A DNA stretch of 25,530 nt from CAIUMH01 sp037142475 (GTDB lineage: Bacteria > Actinomycetota > Acidimicrobiia > Acidimicrobiales > RAAP-2), in the NCBI GenBank assembly GCA_037142475.1, contig JBAXAR010000016.1, positions 1 to 25,530 on the forward strand, read 5' to 3'. A program made the translations under genes and the position numbers. Under the pieces are notes generated by a model, which saw nothing but the letters and a program-made list of their open reading frames with translations, had not been told where the DNA came from and searched no databases. This document shows positions 17,185-24,974 of the stretch, in pieces (the stretch's first letter is position 1; every line of letters starts with the position of its first letter).

Positions 17185-17370
17185 TCAGAGCCCGGTTTGT
17201 GGGTTCTCAGGCGTGCCATCGCCCTCGCTGCGCTCCTCAAGCCACGACTCTCTCGACGCGCTGGCTCGGCGGAAGGCCCAGATCGCCACGTAGATGCTGA
17301 GTCCGACGAAGGCCACGACGAAAACACCAAAGACGATGTCAAAAGCCGGTGACGTAGCGACAAGAGCCAT
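17185..17370 (-). CDS. Small single-pass membrane protein, 61 aa
   Basis: A short protein has one strong transmembrane helix (about 9-33, VFGVFVVAFVGLSIYVAIWAF). A basic stretch RRAS follows, which suggests a cytoplasmic C-terminus, and the tail is charged and acidic. No family is recognised. The ATG at 17370 is chosen because TAGGTT lies seven bases before it, the leaderless layout, and the longer frame from 17433 adds an unrelated N-terminus. It ends 37 bases before the lhr start used here, so the two are probably co-transcribed. A role linked to Lhr is not implied by sequence. Confidence 0.65.
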   Translation of the reverse strand: MALVATSPAFDIVFGVFVVAFVGLSIYVAIWAFRRASASRESWLEERSEGDGTPENPQTGL

Positions 17371-17377
17371 GGTGAAG

Positions 17378-17383
17378 AACCTA
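17378..17383 (-). promoter_or_regulatory. -10 box of leaderless small membrane protein gene
   Basis: On the minus strand TAGGTT is followed by seven bases and the ATG at 17370. It probably also drives lhr. Confidence 0.5.
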
Positions 17384-17435
17384 CCGGCTTGTAGTGGCCA
17401 CCGCCCATGACACAACCCTTCGGCAAGATGCACTC

Positions 17436-18218
17436 ATGACCAGCGCAGCGATGACCACCACCCTCCTTGAAGCCCTGCGCGGAGACCGCTCTGAACGTCC
17501 CGCAAGCGATCCCACCCTCGCCGGAGGCCTCCGCGCATGGCTCGATGACGAGATCAGCACCTGCACTGCCACGATTGATTTCCGACAACCGATCCGGCTC
17601 TCGCCGCGGACGGTGGCATGCGGACCCCTCTCGATCGTCCCGCCCACCTTGGCGCTCGCCCGAGGAGCCCTCGTCGGCGCTCTCGTCGCCCAGAGAATCA
17701 GCCTTGGCGAGATCCACCATCCAATGGATGACGCATTGAGCGCCCTGGAGGCGGATCCATCACAGAGCGGGATTGTCGAGGCAGTCCATGCTCTGGATCC
17801 CCTCGCCTTCGCTCAGCTTGCCGCCGAAGTCGATGCACACGACACCGTCCTGGGTCGCCATCTCAGTGGTATCCCCGCCTCGTGGCTGCCCCGGTCCAAC
17901 GTCATGATGTCCGCCAACCTCGCAGGGGGTCGCGTGGTGCTCGGCGCTATGGCCAACCTTGTCCTCGGACCTCCCGCCGAGGACGTTGCCTCTGTCTGTC
18001 TTCTCACCGTGACCACCGCAGCGCTTGACGCAACCGTGACCGACCGCCTCAGCGTGCTTGCGCTGATTGAGACGCTGCGTGCTGGCGCTGCCCCTCTCCG
18101 GGTGGCATCGCTCTCCACTGGTACCGACAAAATGGTGATTCTCAATGTCAGTGACGCCACACTGATCAAGGCGCTCACTCTCGTCGTAGCCGCCACCGTC
18201 CAGAGGACTGCCCCATGA
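17436..18218 (+). CDS. Hypothetical protein, possible degenerate PD-(D/E)XK fold
   Basis: The 260-aa product is soluble, with no signal peptide. Residues of about 54-88 (LSPRT onward) form a helical region, and 165-250 run strand-strand-helix-strand-helix: GRVVLGAMANLVLG, then VCLLTVTTAAL (187-197), DRLSVLALIETL (203-214) and a final strand and helix. This order resembles the RecB-like nuclease core, but the metal-binding D...(D/E)xK residues are not there. The same order is seen in the next gene, so the two look like distant paralogues. The start at 17436 is 14 codons into the longest frame; ATG 17451 is an alternative. It is translationally coupled to the next gene by an ATGA overlap. Function unknown. 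Confidence 0.7.
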   Translation: MTSAAMTTTLLEALRGDRSERPASDPTLAGGLRAWLDDEISTCTATIDFRQPIRLSPRTVACGPLSIVPPTLALARGALVGALVAQRISLGEIHHPMDDALSALEADPSQSGIVEAVHALDPLAFAQLAAEVDAHDTVLGRHLSGIPASWLPRSNVMMSANLAGGRVVLGAMANLVLGPPAEDVASVCLLTVTTAALDATVTDRLSVLALIETLRAGAAPLRVASLSTGTDKMVILNVSDATLIKALTLVVAATVQRTAP

Positions 18219-19069
18219 ACCTCCGGCACCCTGCCCCCATGGCTCCCAAGGCCCAGGCTTTGACCGACCTCTTGGTCAACCCCGCGCCGACGCCAGAAAA
18301 CCTCGACGGTGGCCTTCACCGCACGTTGGCGAGCCGTCTCGCGGCCGCAGCACCGGGGCGAGCGCACGGACCGCTGAAGTTCGACGCGTGGCTGGTCCAA
18401 ACTGCTTCCAACGTCCATCTCGGCGCTCCGCGATCGTTTCAGTGGACTCCGCGGAACTCGCGTCGCCTTCTGGGTGTCGCTGGCGCTCGTCGAGTCCTGG
18501 CCGGAACGTCCTCGAGCCCACTGGCTGGAGTTCGCGCGGAGATCGACGAGGCAGTCACTCGAGGCTCCTCGATCGGGGCCCGACCAGGGTCGTTGGGCAC
18601 CTGGATCGCAGAAGCACCGCGAGGTGTCCTCGGGGCGATCGTTGCCGAAGCAGGATCGCATGCCACCGACCTTCTCGTGGCGCTGCGCTGGGAGCAACTT
18701 GGGCCGAAGGCCGTCCTCGGGGCCGCAGATCCGATCTGGGCCGTGCCCGGCGCTCCCTGGATCTCGGTCCGGGGGCGCCGTGACGCCGTGGTGCAACTCG
18801 ACCCGGAGGCTCGAACCCGTGCGCTGCTGTGTGTCCGTGCAGGAAAGCCCGGTCAGGGAACCTATGACGACTTGTCCCTGGTCGCACTTACCGATGCCCT
18901 CACCCAGCGCGAGTCTCCGATACCAACGAGGGTGGTCGGTCACTGGCCATCGTGTGGGCGATCCCTGAGTCTTGAGGTGGCCCCCGAGGACCTTCGCCAT
19001 GCCGCCCGGCTCCTCGTCGGTGCTGCTGAGAAGCTCCGCCAAGGCCGCGATGAGCAGCAGGCCGCCTGA
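18215..19069 (+). CDS. Hypothetical protein, possible degenerate RecB-like nuclease fold
   Basis: The 284-aa soluble product overlaps the previous gene by four bases (ATGA), so the two are surely translated together. FQWTPRNSRRLLG (75-87) is followed by helices, then GRRDAVVQL (187-195), ALLCVRAGKP (203-212) and DDLSLVALTDAL (218-229). This matches the RecB-like pattern of a metal-binding strand, a (D/E)xK strand and a helix, but the (D/E)xK strand reads LCVRAGKP, so activity is doubtful; Asp190 is the only candidate metal ligand retained. Family membership is inferred from pattern only. It lies 45 bases upstream of typA on the same strand and may share transcripts with it. Function unknown. 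Confidence 0.7.
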   Translation: MNLRHPAPMAPKAQALTDLLVNPAPTPENLDGGLHRTLASRLAAAAPGRAHGPLKFDAWLVQTASNVHLGAPRSFQWTPRNSRRLLGVAGARRVLAGTSSSPLAGVRAEIDEAVTRGSSIGARPGSLGTWIAEAPRGVLGAIVAEAGSHATDLLVALRWEQLGPKAVLGAADPIWAVPGAPWISVRGRRDAVVQLDPEARTRALLCVRAGKPGQGTYDDLSLVALTDALTQRESPIPTRVVGHWPSCGRSLSLEVAPEDLRHAARLLVGAAEKLRQGRDEQQAA

Positions 19070-19114
19070 ATCGGCGGGGGAACCTCAAAAGGCGAAGTAG
19101 CCTTGCAAGTTCTC

Positions 19115-20941
19115 ATGCTTACTCGCACCGACATTCGTAACGTGGCCATCATCGCTCACGTTGACCACGGCAAGACAACCCTCGTGGACGCCATGCTCTG
19201 GCAATCCGGAGCCTTCCGCGCCAACGAAGAGGTGGCCGACCGGGTCATGGACTCGGGAGACCTCGAACGTGAGAAGGGCATCACCATCCTTGCCAAGCAC
19301 ACTGCGGTCACCAAGGACGGCGTCACGATCAACATTATCGACACCCCCGGTCACGCTGACTTCGGCGGTGAGGTCGAGCGAGGCCTCGCCATGGTCGACG
19401 GCGTGATTCTGCTCGTCGACTCCTCCGAAGGGCCGCTGCCCCAGACCCGCTTCGTGTTGCGCAAGGCCCTCGAGTCAAGACTCCCCGTCGTACTCGTGAT
19501 CAACAAGGTTGACCGTCCCGACGCCCGCATCGACGATGTGGTCACCGAAGTCGAGGAGCTCTTCCTTGACGTGGATGCCGACGAAGACCAGATCGACTTC
19601 CCAATCCTCTATGCGTGTGCTCGCGATGGCTGGGCTTCGACCACCAAGGGAGAGGTCGGTACTGATCTCGGACCGCTGTTCGACACAATCCTGAGCGCTA
19701 TTCCCGCTCCCGTCTACGAGGAGGATGGGCCACTTCAGGCGCTCGTCTGCAACCTTGACGCCTCCCCCTATTTGGGCCGTCTGGCGATCTGTCGGATCGT
19801 CAATGGGACCCTCACCAAGGGTCAGCAGGTTGCGTGGTGCAAGGTCGATGGCACCATCGAGAAAGCCAAGGTGACCGAACTGGCCATCGCCGAAGCTCTC
19901 GATCGGGTTCCTGTTGACTCCGTTGGGCCCGGCGAGATCGTTGCGGTGGCCGGGCTTGATGAGGTCACCATCGGAGAGACGCTGGCGGACCTCAACGACC
20001 CTAGGCCTCTCACGGCGATCACCGTGGACGAGCCGAACCTGTCGGTCACCATCGGGATCAACACCTCGGTCTTGGTCGGCCAGAGTGGCAAGAAGCTCAC
20101 CGCTCGGATGCTCAAGGATCGCCTCGATCAGGAGCTCATCGGGAACGTCAGCATCAAGGTGCTCCCGACGGAGCGACCCGACGCATTTGAAGTCTTCGGT
20201 CGTGGCGAGCTTCAGCTCGCCGTCCTTATCGAGCAGATGCGCCGAGAAGGCTTCGAGCTCACCGTCGGGAAGCCCGTCGTGGTGATCCGTGACATCGACG
20301 GTGTCAAGCACGAGCCTGTGGAGCGAGTCGCCATCGATGTTCCTGAGGACTACCTCGGCGTCGTGACCCAGTTGCTTGCTCTCCGCAAGGGCACCATGGT
20401 CGAGATGGTCAACCATGGCACCGGTTGGGTCCGCTTCGATTACCGAGTTCCCGCTCGAGGCCTCGTCGGCTTCCGGACCGAATTTCTCACCGAGACTCGA
20501 GGGACCGGAATTCTCCACCACGTCTTCGATGGATGGGAGCCATGGGCAGGTGAGCTGAAGACACGTCGGAACGGTGCCATGGTGGCCGACCGTCGTGGCG
20601 TGGTGACAAGTCACGCCCTCGAAAGCCTCCAGGAGCGCGGTCAGATGTTCGTCTCCCCCACAACCGAGGTCTACGAGGGCATGATCGTTGGCGAAAATGC
20701 CCGAACCGAGGAGATGGACGTCAACCCGACCAAGGAAAAGAAGCTCACGAACATGCGAGCGTCCTCGGCTGACAACTTCGAGCGCCTCACTCCCCCGATC
20801 CTCATGACTCTTGAGCAGGCCCTCGAGTACATCAGCGACGACGAGTGCGTCGAGGTGACGCCTGCGGCGATCCGAATGCGCAAGGTCGTCCTTGACCAGC
20901 AGACTCGGGGACGCCTCCGCTCAAAGTCCAAGAACAGCTGA
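19115..20941 (+). CDS. typA: Translational GTPase TypA/BipA
   Basis: The 608-aa length and all GTPase motifs are typical: G1 AHVDHGKT (14-21), the switch region EREKGITI (51-58), G3 DTPGH (76-80) and G4 NKVD (130-133). The EF-G-like domains and the TypA-specific C-terminal domain follow to the end. TypA is a ribosome-binding GTPase linked to 50S assembly, cold and other stress responses. The start at ATG 19115 gives the usual N-terminus with TDIRNVAIIAHVDHG; a TTG at 19103 is in frame but less likely. TAGCCT at 19098-19103 is a possible -10 box giving a very short leader. The gene follows the two hypothetical genes closely. Confidence 0.95.
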   Translation: MLTRTDIRNVAIIAHVDHGKTTLVDAMLWQSGAFRANEEVADRVMDSGDLEREKGITILAKHTAVTKDGVTINIIDTPGHADFGGEVERGLAMVDGVILLVDSSEGPLPQTRFVLRKALESRLPVVLVINKVDRPDARIDDVVTEVEELFLDVDADEDQIDFPILYACARDGWASTTKGEVGTDLGPLFDTILSAIPAPVYEEDGPLQALVCNLDASPYLGRLAICRIVNGTLTKGQQVAWCKVDGTIEKAKVTELAIAEALDRVPVDSVGPGEIVAVAGLDEVTIGETLADLNDPRPLTAITVDEPNLSVTIGINTSVLVGQSGKKLTARMLKDRLDQELIGNVSIKVLPTERPDAFEVFGRGELQLAVLIEQMRREGFELTVGKPVVVIRDIDGVKHEPVERVAIDVPEDYLGVVTQLLALRKGTMVEMVNHGTGWVRFDYRVPARGLVGFRTEFLTETRGTGILHHVFDGWEPWAGELKTRRNGAMVADRRGVVTSHALESLQERGQMFVSPTTEVYEGMIVGENARTEEMDVNPTKEKKLTNMRASSADNFERLTPPILMTLEQALEYISDDECVEVTPAAIRMRKVVLDQQTRGRLRSKSKNS

Positions 20942-20967
20942 GTCCAGTCGTCTGAACTTCCGCTGGT

Positions 20968-20997
20968 GGCCTAGCCCCTCAGATAAGGGACAAGGCC
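20968..20997 (+). terminator. Imperfect hairpin after typA
   Basis: Arms 20968-20979 and 20986-20997 pair over 12 positions with two mismatches around a six-base loop. There is no T-run, so it is a weak candidate for the typA terminator. It lies 27 bases after the stop codon. Confidence 0.4.
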
Positions 20998-21046
20998 GGG
21001 AGGATCAAGGCTACCAACGTCACCGCTTGAAGACGATCACGGGTCC

Positions 21047-21052
21047 TACACT
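21047..21052 (+). promoter_or_regulatory. -10 box of first leaderless membrane gene
   Basis: TACACT is followed by six bases and the ATG at 21059. The ten bases TCCTACACTC around it recur exactly before the paralogue at 22718, so the promoter seems to have been duplicated with the gene or kept under selection. Confidence 0.6.
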
Positions 21053-21058
21053 CAGCAC

Positions 21059-22642
21059 ATGACGAGCATCGTCTCTCTCCGCGCACCTGACGGCAGCGCA
21101 CGTTCACTCCGGCGGGTCACCACGATGCTCTGGGTGGTCGCAACCCTGCTCTACGTGCTGACAGCGTCGGGCTGGATCCAGACCATCGATGTCGTGCAGT
21201 CCATCGCAGTTGCCACCCAGTTCGTCGACCACGGCGGTCGCCTCTGGGTTGATGGGCTCCACTCCGTTGGTGTCCACCAAACATGGGTTGGACCTGGCGG
21301 TGGCATCCAACCGGGGGTGAATCACCATTTCTATGTCGCGCATGCTTTTGGCGAGGCCCTCGTCATGGTCCCGGGAGCTGTGCTGCGACATCTCGGCGTG
21401 ATCTCCGACATCAAGATGCAATTCGTTGACAGTCTGGTCAACCCGATTGCCGCCGGAACATTGGTCACAGTGGCGTTCCGAATCATGCATCGACTTTCAG
21501 GACGTCTCCGATCCTCGCTGGTGGGAGCGCTCCTGATCGGTTTTGCGTCGATGGTCTGGCCCTATGCCCACTTCTCGTTCGATGCGACACCCACGGCATT
21601 GTTTTTGATGCTGGCGCTGCTCGGAATCCTCGGGCTAGCCGAGGAGCCAACACGACGTCGGTCCTTCGCTGTTGGGGCCGCACTGGCTGCCGCACTCGCA
21701 TTTCGGGTCGATAGCGCGCTCATGGTCACCGTTGACGTGGCGTGGCTGCTCTGGACCCTCCGCTCGCTCCCGATGGCCGATCGCATCAAGAATGCCGCCT
21801 GCGCCGCCGTTCCGCTCGCCCTCATCGTCGTGGTGACCGCCCTCTACAACGTCACTCGATTCGGTGGCATCTTCGATGATGGTCATCGCCTCGACACCAG
21901 CGTGCAGCACACCTTCCCGCTACTCCGGGGGGTGGCCGATCTCCTGATTTCTCCTGGCCGTGGGATCCTGCTGTTCAGCCCGCTCTTGGTCGTGGCTGCC
22001 ATCGGCGTACCTTGGTTGTTCCGAAAAGCACCCGGACTCGTTGTGTCGCAGGGGTTGGGGATCCTCGCCGTGGTGCTCTTTGTCGCCACCCTCACCAACT
22101 TCTCTGGTTTCGCCGCATGGGGTCCGCGCTTCCTTGTCCCGGTCCTGCCGATCGCCCTCCTCCCCATCATCGGGGTCCTCGTCCGCTGGCGAGATCTCCA
22201 CCTCGCCATACGGACAATTTCCGTGGTGTGCATCGTTGCCAGTGCGGTGATTCAGATTGTCGCCGTGTGCCTCCCAGTCGTCTATTTCGATTACTTCACT
22301 GAGTTCCTTGAGAAGCCGATGTCGATTGAGGCTTGGCATGGCGGTGGGCAACTTTGGCGCGCACTCCACCAAGCAGGCGAGAACCTCACGAGCCTGAACC
22401 ACCTCTTGACCCTGAAATACATCGGCGTCTTCACCATCCCCGACTTCTGGTGGGCCTCAACACAGAGCACCATGGCAGCGCACCGGGGAGGAGACCTGCT
22501 TGTCGCCGGCGTGCTCGCCGTGGTACTCGCCGTGGTGGCTCGAAAACTTTGGCTGGCCGTTGCTCTTGAGAAGGGAACTTCCGAGCCCGCCACACTCCCG
22601 GACGCGGCCGTACCTCACTGGCCTCGGAGCTCGAGCCACTAG
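21059..22642 (+). CDS. Polytopic GT-C-like membrane protein, copy 1
   Basis: The 527-aa protein has about ten or more hydrophobic helices. Helix 1 (about 23-40) is followed by a large outer loop with Asp44 in QTIDVVQSIA, HHFYVAHAFGEALVMVP (89-105), and a helix near WPYAHFSFDATPTAL (167-181). The layout, with an Asp just after helix 1 and a strand-like FY-x-GEAL loop, resembles GT-C glycosyltransferases that use lipid-linked sugars. A role in envelope glycan or protein glycosylation is inference. The paralogue that follows at 22718 is of nearly equal length. The ATG is fixed by the leaderless box. No partner enzyme lies next to it. Confidence 0.8.
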   Translation: MTSIVSLRAPDGSARSLRRVTTMLWVVATLLYVLTASGWIQTIDVVQSIAVATQFVDHGGRLWVDGLHSVGVHQTWVGPGGGIQPGVNHHFYVAHAFGEALVMVPGAVLRHLGVISDIKMQFVDSLVNPIAAGTLVTVAFRIMHRLSGRLRSSLVGALLIGFASMVWPYAHFSFDATPTALFLMLALLGILGLAEEPTRRRSFAVGAALAAALAFRVDSALMVTVDVAWLLWTLRSLPMADRIKNAACAAVPLALIVVVTALYNVTRFGGIFDDGHRLDTSVQHTFPLLRGVADLLISPGRGILLFSPLLVVAAIGVPWLFRKAPGLVVSQGLGILAVVLFVATLTNFSGFAAWGPRFLVPVLPIALLPIIGVLVRWRDLHLAIRTISVVCIVASAVIQIVAVCLPVVYFDYFTEFLEKPMSIEAWHGGGQLWRALHQAGENLTSLNHLLTLKYIGVFTIPDFWWASTQSTMAAHRGGDLLVAGVLAVVLAVVARKLWLAVALEKGTSEPATLPDAAVPHWPRSSSH

Positions 22643-22705
22643 TCCGGATGGATCTGAACGGCTCGATGTCGGAGCGGGCGTCCCTGCCCCAAGGGTGTTG
22701 AGTCC

Positions 22706-22711
22706 TACACT
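22706..22711 (+). promoter_or_regulatory. -10 box of second leaderless membrane gene
   Basis: TACACT is followed by six bases and the ATG at 22718, in the same TCCTACACTC context as the upstream paralogue. Each copy therefore seems to have its own promoter. Confidence 0.6.
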
Positions 22712-22717
22712 CTCGAC

Positions 22718-24289
22718 ATGCCGAGTACCGCCGCCATCGTGACAGCTGAAAGCGGCACACACACACTCCGTAGAGTCACGGTGCTCCTCTGGGTGAGTGC
22801 CACCCTCCTCTATACCCTCACCGCCTCAGGCTGGATTCAGACCATTGATGTCATCCAATCGATAGCCGTTGCCACGCAGATCGTGGATCACGGCGGCAGA
22901 CTTTGGGTTGACAATCTCGGGTATGTCGGGTTCCAACAATCCACCGTTGGACCCGGGTGGGGTCCAGTTCCGGGAGTGGGACACCACTTCTATGTGGCCC
23001 ACTCGTTCGGCGAGGCCTTCGTCATGGTGCCCACAGCGGTCCTCCGGCATATCGGTGTCATCTCGGACGGCGTCATGCAGTTCCTCGACAGCTTGGTGAA
23101 TCCCTTGGCCGGCGGCGCGCTGGTGGCGGCGACCTTCCGAGTCATGCACCGTCTCTCAGGTCGCCTCCGTGCATCACTCGTTGGCGCGCTCCTGATCGGT
23201 TTTGCGTCGATGGTCTGGCCCTACGCCCACTTCTCGTTCGACGCCACGCCGACTGCCCTCTTCTTGATGTTGGCCCTTCTCGGCATTCTTGGATTGGCCG
23301 AGAGCCCCTCGCGGCGCCGATCCCTTGGGGTCGGCGCCGCTCTCGCCGGTGCACTGTTCTTTCGGATCGACAGTGCCCCGATCGTGTTCATCGATCTGAT
23401 CTGGCTGCTCTGGACGCTGCGCCCGCTCCCGTTGGGAGACCGCGTCAAGAACGTCGCCTGCGTCGCCGGTCCCCTCGTCTTGGTGGTGATCACCACCGCC
23501 CTCTACAACATTGCTCGGTTCGGAAGTATCTTCGATGACGGGCACCGCTTGGACACCTCGGTTCGACACACCTTTCCCCTTCTGCGCGGGGTCGCTGACC
23601 TGCTGATCTCGCCCGGTCGCGGCATCCTGGTGTTCACTCCGCTCCTCCTCGTGGCCGCACTCGGCGTTCCTTGGCTCATTCGGCGCGCACCTGGTCTCGT
23701 GGCCTCGCAGGCCGTGAGCATTCTGATCATTCTGCTCTTTGATGCCACCCTCACGAATTTCCCTGGCCTCATTGCGTGGGGACCACGCTTCTTGGTTCCC
23801 GTTCTCCCAATCGCCCTCCTGCCTCTCATCGGGGTACTCGTCCGATGGCGTGATCTCCGCCTCATCACTCGTGTGATCAGCATGGTGCTGATCGCCGTAA
23901 GCACGATCATCCAGATCGTCGCCGTGTGCCTGCCCACCGCGTATCTCGATTACTTCACCGACTCCCTGGCTCGCCCTCGACAGATCGAGGCGTGGCATGG
24001 CGGTGGTCAGCTCTGGCAGGCCCTGCACCAAGTATTCGTGAATGTCCGAGACGTCACGACGCTGATGCCCCGTGCTTTTCTGATCAATCCGACGATCCCC
24101 GATTTCTGGTGGATCTCACGACAGAGCGTCCTCGCAACGCATTCCGTGGTGAATTATTCGGTTGCCGCCGTCCTCGCCATCGCCCTTGGAATCACCATTC
24201 GCATGCTCTGGGTGCAGCTCAGAGATCAGACGGCCGCGACCGAGACCAGCCCAACCCCCGAGGAAGTACTTGCTCCACCGTCCACCTGA
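22718..24289 (+). CDS. Polytopic GT-C-like membrane protein, copy 2
   Basis: The 523-aa protein is a clear paralogue of the gene before it, alike along its whole length: the same helix 1 and QTIDVIQSIAVATQ loop, HHFYVAHSFGEAFVMVP, WPYAHFSFDATPTAL, SPGRGIL and AWGPRFLVPVLPIALLP segments. The C-terminal tail differs. As with copy 1, a GT-C glycosyltransferase-like role in the cell envelope is inferred from the layout only. Synonymous sites have drifted widely, apart from one block of almost identical DNA. The stop codon abuts the -35 element of the tRNA-Ser promoter, and no terminator is visible between them. Confidence 0.8.
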   Translation: MPSTAAIVTAESGTHTLRRVTVLLWVSATLLYTLTASGWIQTIDVIQSIAVATQIVDHGGRLWVDNLGYVGFQQSTVGPGWGPVPGVGHHFYVAHSFGEAFVMVPTAVLRHIGVISDGVMQFLDSLVNPLAGGALVAATFRVMHRLSGRLRASLVGALLIGFASMVWPYAHFSFDATPTALFLMLALLGILGLAESPSRRRSLGVGAALAGALFFRIDSAPIVFIDLIWLLWTLRPLPLGDRVKNVACVAGPLVLVVITTALYNIARFGSIFDDGHRLDTSVRHTFPLLRGVADLLISPGRGILVFTPLLLVAALGVPWLIRRAPGLVASQAVSILIILLFDATLTNFPGLIAWGPRFLVPVLPIALLPLIGVLVRWRDLRLITRVISMVLIAVSTIIQIVAVCLPTAYLDYFTDSLARPRQIEAWHGGGQLWQALHQVFVNVRDVTTLMPRAFLINPTIPDFWWISRQSVLATHSVVNYSVAAVLAIALGITIRMLWVQLRDQTAATETSPTPEEVLAPPST

Positions 24290-24317
24290 TTGCCACTGAC
24301 GCGATTGCCGATACTGT
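24290..24317 (+). promoter_or_regulatory. Promoter of tRNA-Ser
   Basis: TTGCCA (24290-24295), a 16-base spacer and TACTGT (24312-24317) form a good housekeeping-sigma promoter. The mature tRNA begins seven bases after the -10 box. The -35 box starts directly after the stop codon of the membrane gene. Confidence 0.7.
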
Positions 24318-24324
24318 GATCGGC

Positions 24325-24409
24325 GGAGGGATGGCAGAGCGGACGAATGCACTGGTCTTGAAAACCAGCGTGGCGAAAGTCACCGGGGGTTCGAATCCCC
24401 CTCCCTCCG
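24325..24409 (+). tRNA. tRNA-Ser(UGA)
   Basis: The 85-base sequence folds as a class II tRNA. The acceptor arm GGAGGGA (24325-24331) pairs with TCCCTCC (24402-24408), followed by discriminator G. The anticodon stem CTGGT/ACCAG encloses loop CTTGAAA with anticodon TGA at 24359-24361. A variable arm follows, and a T arm contains GGTTCGAATCC. The 3' CCA is not encoded. It reads UCA and probably UCG codons. Confidence 0.97.
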
Positions 24410-24418
24410 CTCAGGGGG

Positions 24419-24453
24419 CCTAGCAGAATTCGGGCCCACCACCTAGCAGAATT
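24419..24453. repeat. Short direct repeat after the tRNA gene
   Basis: CCTAGCAGAATT occurs at 24419-24430 and again at 24442-24453, a 23-base period, beginning ten bases after the tRNA. A partial copy, CCTAGC, is at 24508-24513. No copy of the tRNA 3' end is seen later in the window, so this does not by itself mark an integrated element. Confidence 0.5.
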
Positions 24454-24591
24454 GGAAACATGCAGGGCAGTGAGGATCTCGTTCGGCGCAGCCCGCCGAT
24501 TGCGATGCCTAGCTGACCGGGGCAACGTGCGATCACCCGCCGTTCTCGAGGCGCTGGTGTCAGCCCCGCATCAAGACCGGTGGCTGCCGGA

Positions 24592-24903
24592 TCAGCGCCC
24601 TTCCACGAAGACCAAGCTTCCGAAGTCAGTCAGCTCGTTGATGCGCAAGTTCTTGAAGGGCTCGTAGTCCGCCGAGTCGTACCAGGCCTCGGCGACCTCC
24701 ATACTCGGGAAGCGAAGGACCGCGGCCCAGTTACCGCTGAACGAACCTTCCTTCGTGATCGGCGTGGTCGAACCGGCGATCATCTCAATCCCCCAGGCGT
24801 CCAAGATGGGGAAGACATGTTGTGCGTAGCGCTCCATGAACTCCTCGGGGTTCGTCATGTTGATCTGCACCATCCCGTAGGCAGGTGTCGTTTCGTCGGT
24901 CAT
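24592..24903 (-). CDS. DUF1330 family protein
   Basis: The 103-aa protein fits the DUF1330 family, small dimeric ferredoxin-like proteins. It opens with a first strand YGMVQINMTNPEEF, and the signature FPSMEVAEAWYDSADYEPF (65-83) with its nearby Arg leads to the last strand LTDFGSLVFVEG. No enzyme activity is established for most members. The start at 24903 follows GGAGGAG by several bases. It lies 208 bases downstream of the HxlR gene on the same strand, with its own promoter overlapped by palindromes. It is therefore the likely regulated target of that HxlR protein, perhaps in a response to a reactive small molecule; that is inference. Confidence 0.88.
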   Translation of the reverse strand: MTDETTPAYGMVQINMTNPEEFMERYAQHVFPILDAWGIEMIAGSTTPITKEGSFSGNWAAVLRFPSMEVAEAWYDSADYEPFKNLRINELTDFGSLVFVEGR

Positions 24904-24934
24904 GGTCGGTCGCTCCTCCGTCGGGGGTCTTAAG

Positions 24935-24947
24935 TTGCAAATCGCAA
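24935..24947. promoter_or_regulatory. Second operator-like dyad
   Basis: TTGC-N5-GCAA has the same core and spacer length as the larger palindrome at 24956-24980. Its centre is 27 bases from the other. It touches the -10 box of the DUF1330 promoter and would block initiation if bound. Confidence 0.45.
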
Positions 24948-24974
24948 TCTAATTCGTTAACTTGCGTTATGCAA
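24946..24974 (-). promoter_or_regulatory. Promoter of the DUF1330 gene
   Basis: On the minus strand TTGCAT (24974-24969), a 17-base spacer and TAGATT (24951-24946) form a standard promoter upstream of the DUF1330 gene. The -35 lies within the large palindrome and the -10 overlaps the second dyad. Confidence 0.6.

Noticed and set aside
17813..19042. 409-aa minus-strand frame
   Set aside because: Antisense to the two coupled hypothetical genes, with low-complexity, Arg/Ser-rich content and no start signal.
19475..20614. 379-aa minus-strand frame
   Set aside because: Antisense to typA, whose identity is certain.
23174..24031. 285-aa minus-strand frame
   Set aside because: Antisense to the second membrane protein; His/Glu/Asp-rich composition from reading helix codons backwards.
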